A stretch of 64,000 bases of DNA from Streptomyces globisporus (GTDB taxonomy: Bacteria > Actinomycetota > Actinomycetes > Streptomycetales > Streptomycetaceae): contig BMTG01000004.1 of NCBI GenBank assembly GCA_014649555.1, positions 248,001 to 312,000 on the forward strand, written 5' to 3'. The notes below the pieces were generated by a model. That model searched no databases. It was not told the DNA's origin and was given only the letters and a program-made list of their open reading frames with translations. A program made the translations under genes and the position numbers. Positions 38,692 through 48,787 of this stretch are shown piece after piece (position 1 is the stretch's first letter; every line of letters begins with the position of its first letter).

Positions 38692-39758
38692 TTCTTGGCT
38701 GCCCATCCCGCGTAGAAGAGGCCGAGTCCGACGATCACGCACATGCCCTGGATGATCCAGAAGCGGACCACGACAAGGACCTCGGACCACCCCTTGAGTT
38801 CGAAGTGGTGCTGGAGCGGCGCCATGCGGAACACGCGCTTGCCGGTCATCTTGAACGAACCGACCTGGATGACCACGGACATGGTGATCATCACGAAGAG
38901 GCCGCCGAGGATGGCGAGCAGGAACTCGGTGCGCGACAGGATCGCGAGGCCCGCGAGCGCGCCGCCGAGGGCGAGCGAGCCGGTGTCGCCCATGAAGATC
39001 TTGGCGGGCGAGGTGTTCCACCACAGGAAGCCGAAGCAGGCGCCCATCAGGGCTGCGGCGACGACGGCGAGGTCGAGCGGGTCGCGTACCTCGAAACAGG
39101 CGCCGGGGTTGGTCAGGTTGTCCGCATTGGCGCAGGACTCCTGGAACTGCCAGAGGCCGATGAACGTGTAGGCGCCGAAGACCATCACCGAGGCGCCGGT
39201 GGCCAGACCGTCGAGGCCGTCGGTGAGGTTCACGCCGTTGGACATGGCGAGGATCATGAACAGCGCCCAGACGCAGAACAGCACCGGGCCGATCGACCAG
39301 CCGAAGTCCTCGACGAACGAGAGCCGGTCGGAGGCCGGGGTGTTGCCCGCGGAGTTGGGGAACTGGAGCGAGAGCACCGCGAACGCGATGCCGACGATCA
39401 GCTGTCCGGCCATCTTCGCCTTGGCCCGCAGACCGAGCGAACGCTGCTTGACGATCTTGATGTAGTCGTCGAGGAAGCCGACGAGGCCCATGCCCGCCAT
39501 GAGGAAGAGCACGAGGACACCGGAGTAGCGGATGTCCTCACCCGTGATGATCTTCGCGAGGAGGTACGCGATGATCGTCGCCAGGATGAAGGCGATGCCG
39601 CCCATCGTGGGCGTGCCCTTCTTGCTGCCGTGGGTGCGCGGGCCGTCGTCCCGGATGAACTGCCCGTAGCCCTTGCGGGCCAGCAGCTTGATCAGCAGCG
39701 GGGTACCGACCAGGGTCAGAAAGAGCCCGATGGCCCCCGCGAAGAGGATCTGCCTCAT
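38688..39758 (-). CDS. mraY: Phospho-MurNAc-pentapeptide translocase
   Basis: A 356-aa polytopic membrane enzyme transferring phospho-MurNAc-pentapeptide to undecaprenyl phosphate (lipid I). About ten helices. Active-site motifs: GFLDDYIKI (DD pair), [15 protein letters not shown], and [17 protein letters not shown] with the preceding FMGDTG aspartate, plus the [15 protein letters not shown] loop. ATG 39758 overlaps the murF stop (ATGA) and its own stop overlaps murD, giving a chain of coupled genes. Confidence 0.97.
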   Translation of the reverse strand: MRQILFAGAIGLFLTLVGTPLLIKLLARKGYGQFIRDDGPRTHGSKKGTPTMGGIAFILATIIAYLLAKIITGEDIRYSGVLVLFLMAGMGLVGFLDDYIKIVKQRSLGLRAKAKMAGQLIVGIAFAVLSLQFPNSAGNTPASDRLSFVEDFGWSIGPVLFCVWALFMILAMSNGVNLTDGLDGLATGASVMVFGAYTFIGLWQFQESCANADNLTNPGACFEVRDPLDLAVVAAALMGACFGFLWWNTSPAKIFMGDTGSLALGGALAGLAILSRTEFLLAILGGLFVMITMSVVIQVGSFKMTGKRVFRMAPLQHHFELKGWSEVLVVVRFWIIQGMCVIVGLGLFYAGWAAKK

Positions 39759-41176
39759 CGGCCGGCGACCTCGCCCTCGGTCGAGTTCTCCAGCAGTGCC
39801 TGGGCGACCTTCTCCAGGCCGACCGACCGGGACGCCTTCACCAGCACGACGTCTCCCGGGCGCAGTTCACTGCGCAACAGGTCGACGGCCGCCTGCGCGT
39901 CGGACACGTGCACCGACTCCTCACCCCACGAACCCTCGTTATATGCGCCCAGTTGCAGCCAGGAGGCTTCTGTCCCCCCGACAGCGACGAGCTTGCTGAC
40001 GTTGAGCCGGACGGCGAGCCGTCCGACCGCGTCGTGCTCGGCGAGCGACGCGTCACCGAGCTCGGCCATCTGACCGAGCACCGCCCAGGTGCGTCCCCCG
40101 TCGGCCCCTCGGGCCTGGCCCATGGCGGCCAGCGCACGCAGTGCGGCTCTCATGGATTCGGGGTTCGCGTTGTAGGCGTCGTTGACAACCGTCACACCGT
40201 CCCCGCGCTCGGTGACCTCCATGCGCCAGCGGGAGAGGGTGCCCGCCTCCGAGAGCGCATCGGCGATCTCGGTCACGGACATGCCCAACTCATGGGCGAC
40301 GGCGGCCGCGGCGAGCGCGTTCGACACGTGGTGCTCACCGTACAGGCGCATGGTCACGTCGCTGCACCCGGTGGGTGTGTGGAGCTCGAACGCGGGCCGC
40401 CCGTCGGGGGTCATCCGGACCTTCTCGCCCCGTACGTCCGCTTCGGGGGCTTCCCCGAAGAGCAGGACGCGGGCCTTGGTGCGCGAGGCCATGGCGCGGA
40501 CGAGCGGGTCGTCGGCGTTGAGCACGGCGCAGCCGTCCTCGGGCAGGCCCTCGACCATCTCGCCCTTGGCCTGGGCGATGGCCTCCCGGCTGCCGAACTC
40601 GCCGAGGTGCGCGGAGCCGACGTTGAGGACCAGGCCGACCCGGGGCGGGGTCAGCTCGGTGAGGTAGCGGATGTGGCCGATGCCGCGGGCGCCCATCTCC
40701 AGGACCAGGTGCTCGGTCTCGGCGGTGGCGCTCAGGGCGGTGAGCGGCAGCCCGATCTCGTTGTTGAGGGAGCCGGGCGTCCAGACGGTCGGGCCGTGGC
40801 GCTGGAGGAGCTGCGCGATCAGGTCCTTGGTGGACGTCTTGCCGGCCGAGCCGGTGAGGGCGACGACGCTGGTGCCGAGGCGTTCGACGGCGGCCCGGGC
40901 GAGGGCTCCGAGCGCGCCGACGACATCGTCCACGACGATCGCCGGAACGCCGACGGGGCGGGCCGCCAGCACGGCCGCCGCGCCCGCCTCGACGGCGCGC
41001 TGGGCGTAGTCGTGGCCGTCGACCCGTTCGCCGGCGAACGCGGCGAACAGGCTGCCGGGCGCGACCTCGCGGGAGTCGATGACGACGGGGCCGGTCACGG
41101 TGACTGCCGGGTCCGGTATGTCGTGCGGCTGCCCGCCGACGATTTCGGCGATCTCGGCGAGGGAAAGGGTGATCAC
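39755..41176 (-). CDS. murF: UDP-MurNAc-tripeptide:D-Ala-D-Ala ligase
   Basis: A 473-aa Mur ligase adding D-Ala-D-Ala to the UDP-MurNAc-tripeptide. The N-terminal domain includes [20 protein letters not shown]. The P-loop is [19 protein letters not shown], followed by [16 protein letters not shown] and [20 protein letters not shown]. The C-terminal [17 protein letters not shown] is the MurF-type motif. GTG 41176 begins [15 protein letters not shown], 4 nt after the murE stop, and AGGGA lies upstream. It overlaps mraY by 4 nt. Confidence 0.97.
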   Translation of the reverse strand: MITLSLAEIAEIVGGQPHDIPDPAVTVTGPVVIDSREVAPGSLFAAFAGERVDGHDYAQRAVEAGAAAVLAARPVGVPAIVVDDVVGALGALARAAVERLGTSVVALTGSAGKTSTKDLIAQLLQRHGPTVWTPGSLNNEIGLPLTALSATAETEHLVLEMGARGIGHIRYLTELTPPRVGLVLNVGSAHLGEFGSREAIAQAKGEMVEGLPEDGCAVLNADDPLVRAMASRTKARVLLFGEAPEADVRGEKVRMTPDGRPAFELHTPTGCSDVTMRLYGEHHVSNALAAAAVAHELGMSVTEIADALSEAGTLSRWRMEVTERGDGVTVVNDAYNANPESMRAALRALAAMGQARGADGGRTWAVLGQMAELGDASLAEHDAVGRLAVRLNVSKLVAVGGTEASWLQLGAYNEGSWGEESVHVSDAQAAVDLLRSELRPGDVVLVKASRSVGLEKVAQALLENSTEGEVAGR

Positions 41177-41180
41177 TTGG

Positions 41181-42749
41181 TCATCCCTGACTGTTGTTCT
41201 CGTGGTGAGGGGCACGGTCGGCGCCGGGGTGCGCCAGGGACCGCTCGATGGCTGCGTGCAGGACCTTGCGGTCGTCGAAGGCGCGGACCACTCCGTGGAC
41301 GTCCTGGCCCTGCTCATGGCCCTTGCCCGCCACCAGGACGGTGTCGCCCGGCTCGGCACGGGCGACGGCTGCGGCGATGGCGGCGGCCCGGTCGGCGTCG
41401 ACCAGCACGTCGCCGCGTTCGTGGACGGGGACCTCGGCGGCGCCGGAGAGCATCGCGGCGAGGATCGCGAGGGGGTCCTCGGAGCGGGGGTTGTCGGAGG
41501 TCAGGACGGCGGTGTCGGCGAGCCGGGCCGCGGCGGCGCCCATCGGGCCGCGTTTGGTCGTGTCGCGGTCGCCGCCGCAGCCGAGGACGATGTGCACCTT
41601 GCCCTCGGTGACCTTGCGCAGAGAGCGCAGGACGGACTCGACGGCATCGGTCTTGTGCGCGTAGTCCACGACGGCGAGGTAGGGCTGTCCGGCGTCCACC
41701 CGCTCCAGCCGGCCCGGGACCCCGGGGACGGCGGCGACACCGTCGGCGGCGATCTGCGGGTCGACGCCCGCGACGGCCAGCGTGACGATCGCGGCGAGGG
41801 TGTTGGCGACGTTGAACGGGCCGGGCAGCGGGGCGCGGGCGGTGATCCGCTCGCCCTTGGGGCCGACGGCGGTGAAGGTGCTGTCCTGCGGTCCGACCTC
41901 GACGTCCTCGGCGTGCCAGTCGGCGTCCGGGTGGCCCTCGGCGGAGAAGGTGGTGACGGGGACGCCGGACTCGGTGATGAGCCTGCGGCCGTACTCGTCG
42001 TCGAAGTTGACCACGCCGCGGTGGCTGCGCTCGGGGGTGAAGAGCTGGGCCTTGGCCTGGAAGTAGTCCTCCATGCCGGAGTGGAACTCCATGTGCTCCG
42101 GGCTGAGGTTGTTGAAGACGGCGACGTCGAAGACGCAGCCGTCGACCCGGCCGAGCACCAGGGCGTGGCTGGAGACCTCCATCGCGACGGCCTCGACGCC
42201 GCGTTCGCGCATGACGGCGAACAGGGCCTGGAGGTCGGTGGCTTCGGGGGTGGTGCGCTCGGACTTGATGCGCTCGTCGCCGATCCGCATCTCGACGGTG
42301 CCGATCAGCCCGGTGGGGCGTCCGGCGGCGCGCAGCCCGCCCTCGACGAGGTACGCGGTGGTGGTCTTGCCGGAGGTTCCGGTGATGCCGATCTGGAGCA
42401 GGCCGATGCCGGGCCGCCCGTAGATGTCGGCGGCCAGCTCGCCCATCACGGCCCGCGGGTCCTCGGCGACCAGGACCGGCAGGCCGGTGGCGGCCGCGCG
42501 TTCGGCGCCGGTGGGGTCGGTCAGGACGGCGACGGCGCCCAGGCCCGCGGCCTGGGCCGCGAAGTCGGCGCCGTGCATACGGGCGCCGGGCAGGGCCGCG
42601 TACACGTCGCCGGGCCGCACGGCACGCGAGTCGTGCGTGATGCCGGTGACGTCACCGCTCCCGGCGGTCTCGACGCCGAGCCGGTCGGCCAGCTCGCCGA
42701 GAGGGGTGGGCCGGAGCCGGTCCGGTCGGGGCGCTCCCGGGTAGGTCAC
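41181..42749 (-). CDS. murE: UDP-MurNAc-L-Ala-D-Glu:diaminopimelate ligase
   Basis: A 522-aa Mur ligase adding the third peptide residue. DNPRSEDP (the DAP-specificity motif) shows the substrate is diaminopimelate; in Streptomyces that is LL-DAP, from known cell-wall chemistry. Other motifs: THDSRAVRPGDVYAALPG, the P-loop GTSGKTTTAYLVEGGL, EVSSHAL and DYAHKTDAVESVLR. GTG 42749 has AAGGA 7 nt upstream; a second in-frame GTG at 42794 lacks one. A 187-bp gap to ftsI upstream may hold a promoter. Confidence 0.96.
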   Translation of the reverse strand: MTYPGAPRPDRLRPTPLGELADRLGVETAGSGDVTGITHDSRAVRPGDVYAALPGARMHGADFAAQAAGLGAVAVLTDPTGAERAAATGLPVLVAEDPRAVMGELAADIYGRPGIGLLQIGITGTSGKTTTAYLVEGGLRAAGRPTGLIGTVEMRIGDERIKSERTTPEATDLQALFAVMRERGVEAVAMEVSSHALVLGRVDGCVFDVAVFNNLSPEHMEFHSGMEDYFQAKAQLFTPERSHRGVVNFDDEYGRRLITESGVPVTTFSAEGHPDADWHAEDVEVGPQDSTFTAVGPKGERITARAPLPGPFNVANTLAAIVTLAVAGVDPQIAADGVAAVPGVPGRLERVDAGQPYLAVVDYAHKTDAVESVLRSLRKVTEGKVHIVLGCGGDRDTTKRGPMGAAAARLADTAVLTSDNPRSEDPLAILAAMLSGAAEVPVHERGDVLVDADRAAAIAAAVARAEPGDTVLVAGKGHEQGQDVHGVVRAFDDRKVLHAAIERSLAHPGADRAPHHENNSQG

Positions 42750-42936
42750 AGGCGCGTCCTTCTGAGAGGTTTGGGACTGATCAGCGTGGGGCACGGCGGT
42801 GAGCGTACCGGGCCGGTGCGGGCTCTCGCGAAGCGAGGGACCCTGGTTCCGGCGGTTCTCGTTCCGGTTCCCGGGGTCGGGGGTGATCGTTGTCACTGAG
42901 GGTTCCCTTGGAGGAGATGCTCGCGCATCCCCGTGT

Positions 42937-44919
42937 TCACTCGCCGGGTTTGAAGGACACCGGCAGCCGAGGGGGCTTGCTGCCGGACGGTGGGGTCTGG
43001 AGCGTCTTGAGTGCGAACTCCATGACCTGCTTGTAGATCGGGCCGCAGATCTGGCCGCCGAAGTAGCTGCCCTTGGTGGGGTTCTGGATCGCGCAGTAGA
43101 CGGTGACCTGCGGGTTGTCGGCGGGGGCGAAGCCGGCGAAGGAGGCGGTGTAGCCCTTGTAGACGCCGCGGACGGGGTCGACCCGGTTCGCGGTTCCGGT
43201 CTTGCCCGCGACCCGGTAGCCGGGGATGGCGGCCTTGGTGCCGGTCCCTTCCGTGTCGTCGACGACGGACTCCAGCATGGTCGCCAGGGTCTTGGCGGTC
43301 TTCTCGCTGACCACCCGGTTCTCCTCGGGAGCGTCGGCCGGGGTGAAGCGGTCGTCGGATCCCTTGGTGCCGCGTACGAGGGTGGGGGCGACCCGTACGC
43401 CTCCGTTGGCGACCGTGGAGTAGACCGAGGCGGCCTGGACGGCGTTGATGGAGAGGCCCTGGCCGAAGGGGATCGTGTACTGCTGCGAGGTCGACCAGTC
43501 CTTCGGATGGGCCAGCAGGCCGGGCGACTCGCCGGGGTAGCCGAGCCCGGTCTTCTTGCCGAGGCCGAACTTCCGCAGATAGTCGTAGAGGACCTTGTTC
43601 GACTCCGCCTGGGTCCTGCCGAGCTGACCGGTCGCCAGGATGGTGCCGATGTTGCTGGACTTGGCGAGGACGCCGTTGAGCGTGAGGTACCAGGTGGGGT
43701 GGTCGACGTCGTCCTTGAAGAGACGGTCGCCCCGGTGCAGCCGGTTGGGGACGGTGACATGGGTGCCGGGGGTGGCCGCCCCCTCCTCCAGCACCGCGGC
43801 GATCGACATGACCTTGCTGGTGGAGCCGGGCTCGTACACGTCCTGGAGGGCCGCGTTGCCGAGCTGGGCCGAGGTGGCCTCGGAGAGGTCGTTGGGGTCG
43901 TAGCCCGGTGAGTTGGCCATGGCCAGCAGCTCGCCGGTCTTCGTGTTCTGCACGATGACGTAGCCGCGGTCGGCCTTGGACTTCTCGACCTGGTCGCTGA
44001 TGGCCTTCTGGGCGGCCCACTGGATGTCGCGGTCGATGGTCAGCTCGATGTCGGATCCGGGCACGGCCGGGATCTCGCTGCTGCCCGCCGTGGGGACCCG
44101 CCGACCGCCCGCCTGGGCGTAGCGGATCTTTCCGTCCTCGCCCGCCAGCTCCTTGTTCAGCTGGGACTCCAGGCCGCCGCCGCCCTTGCCGTCGGCGCTG
44201 ACGAAGCCCAGTATCCCGGCGGCGAGATCCCCGTTGGGGTAGACGCGCTTGGTCGTCGGCTCCTGGAGGACACCGCCCAGGACGTTGGCTCCGGGGCCGC
44301 CCTTGAGCTTGTCCTCGGACGCCTTCTCGGCGAAGACGGCCTTGAGGTCCTTGATCTGCTTCCAGACCTGGGGGGTCTGCCGGTAGGCGAGGACGGTGTA
44401 GCGGCTCTTGGGCGTCGAGAGCTTCTTGACCAGCTCGTCGACGTCCTTGCCGAGGATCGGGGCGAGCAGGGCCGCGGCCTGCTGCGGGGCGTCGGGCGCC
44501 TTGCTCTCCTCGGGTGTGAAGAGCTTGGGGTCGGCCGTGATGTTGTGCGCGTCGACACTGGTGGCGAGCGCGACGCCGTTGCGGTCGGTGATCTCGCCGC
44601 GCTCGGCGGCGACGGTGTACTCCAGGTAGCGGTTCTTCTCGGCCTTGGCCGCGTACGCGCTGGCGTCGACGGCCTGGACCTGGAGCAGCCGGGCCACGAA
44701 GGCCAGCATGACCAGCGTCAGCCCGAGGCTGACGAGCCGCAGCCGGGGACGCGGACTGCCGAGGCGCAGGGAGCGGGGTGCGGTGCCGCGCCGGGTGGTG
44801 CGCCCCGGGGCGGGGCGGGGGCGGCGGGCCGGTGGGCGCGCGCCGGAGCGGCCCGATCCTCCGCTACGGGGGCGGGCCGGTCCGGGTACGCGGCGGCGCG
44901 GCGGTTCCTTGGGCGGCAC
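42937..44919 (-). CDS. ftsI: FtsI/PBP3 class B penicillin-binding protein
   Basis: The 660-aa septal transpeptidase that cross-links peptidoglycan with FtsW. A ~60-residue Pro/Arg-rich cytoplasmic tail precedes one anchor helix (about 62-80, VSLGLTLVMLAFVARLLQV). The pedestal domain starts RGEITDRNGVALATS. The transpeptidase motifs are YEPGSTSKVM (SxxK, residue ~365), AKSSNIG (SxN) and GKTGTANRV (KTG). No PASTA repeats follow; it ends with a short Pro-rich tail. GTG 44919 is 4 nt after the ftsL stop. Confidence 0.96.
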   Translation of the reverse strand: MPPKEPPRRRVPGPARPRSGGSGRSGARPPARRPRPAPGRTTRRGTAPRSLRLGSPRPRLRLVSLGLTLVMLAFVARLLQVQAVDASAYAAKAEKNRYLEYTVAAERGEITDRNGVALATSVDAHNITADPKLFTPEESKAPDAPQQAAALLAPILGKDVDELVKKLSTPKSRYTVLAYRQTPQVWKQIKDLKAVFAEKASEDKLKGGPGANVLGGVLQEPTTKRVYPNGDLAAGILGFVSADGKGGGGLESQLNKELAGEDGKIRYAQAGGRRVPTAGSSEIPAVPGSDIELTIDRDIQWAAQKAISDQVEKSKADRGYVIVQNTKTGELLAMANSPGYDPNDLSEATSAQLGNAALQDVYEPGSTSKVMSIAAVLEEGAATPGTHVTVPNRLHRGDRLFKDDVDHPTWYLTLNGVLAKSSNIGTILATGQLGRTQAESNKVLYDYLRKFGLGKKTGLGYPGESPGLLAHPKDWSTSQQYTIPFGQGLSINAVQAASVYSTVANGGVRVAPTLVRGTKGSDDRFTPADAPEENRVVSEKTAKTLATMLESVVDDTEGTGTKAAIPGYRVAGKTGTANRVDPVRGVYKGYTASFAGFAPADNPQVTVYCAIQNPTKGSYFGGQICGPIYKQVMEFALKTLQTPPSGSKPPRLPVSFKPGE

Positions 44920-44923
44920 TGCG

Positions 44924-45499
44924 TCACCTGCCGGGGCTCGTCGGGGGCGGGCTGTTCTCCGCCGAGGGGGCGGCTGCGGGGTCGGGCTCGGTCGCGGGTA
45001 CGGATCCGGAGGGCGACGGGGAGCCGGAGGGGCCTACCGACGCGCCGGAGGCCGAGGGTCCGGCCGCCGGGGCGTCGGCGTCGGGTGAGGCGCTGGGGCT
45101 CGGGGTGGGGCTGGGGCTGGGCGGCGGGGCGGTCGCTTCCGTCGGCTTGCCGCGGACCGTGCCGTCGGGGTTCAGGAAGGCGGGGTTGCCGCCGGGGACC
45201 ATGCCCAGCTCCCGGGCGCGCTTCTCCAGGGCGTCGGGCTGCGACCGGCTGTCGACGTCGCGCTGGAGGGCCTGCTGCTCGTCGGTGAGCTCGGTGGTGT
45301 CCCGCTTCAGCTCGCTGAGCCGGAACGATCCCTCGTTGAGGGCGGAGTTCAGCAGGAGCAGGGTGATGAGTCCGCCGCCCAGGAGCAGGACGACCAGCAG
45401 GACGAAGGGGGTGCGGGCCGCGCTGCTGGGCCCGGTGGACGGCATCAGCCGGGCGAGCCGGGCGGCCCGCCCCTTCAGCGGTGCGGCCGGTTTGCTCAC
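44924..45499 (-). CDS. ftsL: FtsL-like division protein with long Pro/Ser-rich tail
   Basis: A 191-aa bitopic protein in the ftsL position between rsmH and ftsI. Residues ~30-52 form the membrane anchor (FVLLVVLLLGGGLITLLLLN). A leucine-zipper-like helix follows (FRLSELKRDTTELTDEQQAL) and the conserved ALEKRARELGMVPGGNPAFL. The last ~75 residues are an extracytoplasmic Pro/Ser/Ala-rich extension (SPSPTPSPSASPD-like), making the protein longer than typical FtsL (~120 aa). FtsL recruits FtsQ and FtsI/W. Start is GTG 45499. Confidence 0.9.
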   Translation of the reverse strand: MSKPAAPLKGRAARLARLMPSTGPSSAARTPFVLLVVLLLGGGLITLLLLNSALNEGSFRLSELKRDTTELTDEQQALQRDVDSRSQPDALEKRARELGMVPGGNPAFLNPDGTVRGKPTEATAPPPSPSPTPSPSASPDADAPAAGPSASGASVGPSGSPSPSGSVPATEPDPAAAPSAENSPPPTSPGR

Positions 45500-45536
45500 C
45501 CCGCGACTCCCCCGCTGCGGCGCCCGGCCCCGGTGC

Positions 45537-46502
45537 TCATCGCTCCTCCTCGCGGATGCGCTGGGCGCCGCGCAGCCGGGCGGGGGCGGCGCGCCGGTTC
45601 TCGGCGACCTCTTCCTCGGTGGGCAGCTCGGCGCCGCGGGTGAGCTGCTTCAGCCGGGGCTGGTAGCGCTCGGGGACGACGGGCAGTCCGGGGGGCGCGG
45701 TGTTGGCGGCGCCGGCCGCGAAGACCTGCTTGACCAGCCGGTCCTCCAGCGAGTGGTACGAGAGCACCGCGATGCGGCCGCCGACGGCGAGGCTGTCGAC
45801 GGCGGCAGGAATGGCCCGCTCCAGGACGCTCAGCTCGCCGTTGACCTCGATGCGCAGGGCCTGGAAGGTCCGCTTGGCGGGGTTACCGCCGGTGCGCTTG
45901 GCGGCCTGCGGCAGCGCGTCGCGGATCAGCTCGACGAGCCGGGCGCTGTTGCTGAACGGCTCCTTCTCGCGCTCGCGCACGACCGCGGAGACGATCCGCT
46001 TGGCCTGCTTCTCCTCGCCGTACGCGCGCAGGATCCGCACGAGCTCGCCGGGCGGGTAGGTGTTGAGCACCTCGGCGGCGCCCATCCCGGTGGACTGGTC
46101 CATGCGCATGTCGAGCGGGGCGTCCTGGGCGTAGGCGAATCCGCGGTCGGCCTCGTCCAGCTGCATGGAGGAGACGCCGAGGTCGAACAGGACGCCCTGG
46201 ACCTTCGGAATCCCGAGCCGGGCGAGGACCTCGGGGAGTTCGTCGTAGACCGCGTGGACGAGGGTGGCCCGGTCGCCGTAGGGGGCGAGCCGTTCGCCGG
46301 AGAGGCGGAGCGCCTCCTTGTCGCGGTCCAGGGCGACCAGCCGGGCGGTGGGGAACGCGGCGAGCAGGGCCTCGCTGTGCCCGCCGAGGCCGAGGGTGCA
46401 GTCGACGACCACGGGCTGCGGGTGGGCCGGGTCCTGGAGAGCCGGGGCCAGCAGGTCCAGACACCTCTGGAGCATCACCGGGACGTGTCGGGTCTGGCTC
46501 AA
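45537..46502 (-). CDS. rsmH: 16S rRNA (cytosine-1402-N4) methyltransferase
   Basis: The 321-aa RsmH (MraW), an S-adenosylmethionine-dependent enzyme methylating C1402 in the ribosomal P site. SAM motifs [16 protein letters not shown] and [11 protein letters not shown], the [15 protein letters not shown] signature, [15 protein letters not shown] and [16 protein letters not shown] are intact. The start seems to be TTG 46502 (read as Met, SQTRHVPVM), with GAGAGGG four bases upstream. No in-frame ATG or GTG is better placed. It opens the dcw cluster. Upstream is a 426-bp divergent region and no mraZ. Confidence 0.94.
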   Translation of the reverse strand: MSQTRHVPVMLQRCLDLLAPALQDPAHPQPVVVDCTLGLGGHSEALLAAFPTARLVALDRDKEALRLSGERLAPYGDRATLVHAVYDELPEVLARLGIPKVQGVLFDLGVSSMQLDEADRGFAYAQDAPLDMRMDQSTGMGAAEVLNTYPPGELVRILRAYGEEKQAKRIVSAVVREREKEPFSNSARLVELIRDALPQAAKRTGGNPAKRTFQALRIEVNGELSVLERAIPAAVDSLAVGGRIAVLSYHSLEDRLVKQVFAAGAANTAPPGLPVVPERYQPRLKQLTRGAELPTEEEVAENRRAAPARLRGAQRIREEER

Positions 46503-46928
46503 TGCGCCCTCTCAGGCTCTGTCCCGCGGCCGGCACGTACGTCCTGGTCCCCGCCCGCTCTGAAGGGGAGGCCCGCCGGCGCCGGGGAAGGGGCGTCGGC
46601 CGACCGAGAGCGGGAGAGGGCCGGGTCGCACGTACGCCGCACATCACGGGGGAAATACGGAATATGCAGGAGGTGCGGGGGGTGCGATGGGGCAGTGGAG
46701 CGGGAATGCGGGTGTTGACTTCGCGTTACTTTAGTCCACCCTGCCATTCGATCGATTCGCGATCAACGAACCGCGCAGCGCGTCGCGCCACCCGACCGGA
46801 TGCGGCGAACCCACCCGAACGGGTGCGTCCACGGGGGCCTGTGGGTTAGCTCACAACAAGCCGTGTTGACGTTCTTTGTCCGCTCTCACAGCCCGCCCGG
46901 GCCAGGTGGGAAGGCTAACGTCGTAGCC
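46503..46928. other. Divergent region between rsmH and the carbonic anhydrase gene
   Basis: A 426-bp gap with no convincing gene. An AT-richer core (46710-46770) contains GATCGATTCGCGATC (46751-46765), a small palindrome (GATCG, 5-nt spacer, CGATC). This region must contain the dcw promoter on the minus strand; an exact promoter could not be assigned. The plus side ends in the -10 box described separately. Confidence 0.5.
46916..46921 (+). promoter_or_regulatory. -10 box suggesting leaderless mRNA for carbonic anhydrase
   Basis: TAACGT lies exactly 7 nt before the ATG at 46929, the spacing expected if transcription starts at the start codon. No matching -35 hexamer at 17-18 nt is evident, and GGAAGG further upstream would be a poorly spaced ribosome site. 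Confidence 0.45.
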
Positions 46929-47492
46929 ATGTCGACTTCTGCTCACTCCCCCGCCGAGTCCGTGACGTCCACCGCTGCGGCGGTCCGCGAGGGGGGCCAG
47001 GTCACCGACCGTCTCGTCGCGCTGAACTCCGAGTACGCGAAGGACTTCCGCGACCCGGGCATGGACGCGCGCCCCGTCCTCCAGGTCGCCGTGGTCGCCT
47101 GCATGGACGCCCGTCTCGACCTGCACGCCGCGCTCGGCCTGGAACTCGGTGACTGCCACACCATCCGTAACGCGGGCGGTGTGGTCACCGAGGACGTGAT
47201 CCGCTCGCTCACCATCAGCCAGCGGGCGCTCGGCACCCGCAGCGTGGTCCTCATCCACCACACCAACTGCGGTCTGGAGTCCCTCACCGAGGACTTCCGG
47301 CAGGACCTGGAGCGCGAGGTGGGCCAGCGTCCGGCCTGGGCCGTGGAGGCCTACACGGACGCCGACCAGGACGTGCGCCAGTCGATGCAGCGGGTGCGGA
47401 CCTCGCCGTTCCTGCTGCACACCGACGACGTACGCGGATTCGTCTTCGACGTGACCACCGGCCTGCTGCGGGAGATCGACTCCGTTTCCTGA
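46929..47492 (+). CDS. Beta-class carbonic anhydrase
   Basis: A 187-aa zinc enzyme interconverting CO2 and bicarbonate. The beta-class ligands are seen in VVACMDARLDL (Cys and the Asp-Arg dyad) and IHHTNCGLESL (HxxC), with the NAGGVVTEDVIRSL loop between. The length fits the short actinobacterial form. It stands alone, divergent from the dcw cluster, and probably has a leaderless transcript. Confidence 0.94.
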   Translation: MSTSAHSPAESVTSTAAAVREGGQVTDRLVALNSEYAKDFRDPGMDARPVLQVAVVACMDARLDLHAALGLELGDCHTIRNAGGVVTEDVIRSLTISQRALGTRSVVLIHHTNCGLESLTEDFRQDLEREVGQRPAWAVEAYTDADQDVRQSMQRVRTSPFLLHTDDVRGFVFDVTTGLLREIDSVS

Positions 47493-47593
47493 ACGGATCC
47501 CCGTCGCTTCCCGGCCCTCTGCTGCACCTCACGCACGCATCGCCGTGCCCTGCGGCGCCGAAATCGTGACAGACACTGCCTTTTCACACCCAC

Positions 47594-47602
47594 TTATCCA
47601 CA
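47594..47602 (+). promoter_or_regulatory. Perfect DnaA-box-like nonamer
   Basis: TTATCCACA matches the classical DnaA box exactly. It lies in the 251-bp gap before the MoxR operon. A single box is not an origin, but it could titrate or mediate DnaA control. Confidence 0.45.
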
Positions 47603-47743
47603 GGCGAGTGACACGAAGCGGTAACGGCAACAAGAATGCGGGTGTGACCTCCCCCGGGTCTTCCGGAGGGGTGTCCGATTTTCCGGGGTGGGCCGCGCGG
47701 GTACGCGCGACGGCCCCTGCGCAAAAGGGCCGAGGAGGGCCGG

Positions 47744-48786
<1,043 letters not shown>

Positions 48787-48787
<1 letters not shown>

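Noticed and set aside
46503-46928. mraZ gene or MraZ boxes upstream of rsmH
   Set aside because: No open frame with MraZ-like sequence and no repeated TGGG boxes are visible.
47594-47602. Replication origin
   Set aside because: A single DnaA box without clusters, AT-rich region or dnaA/dnaN context does not make an origin.
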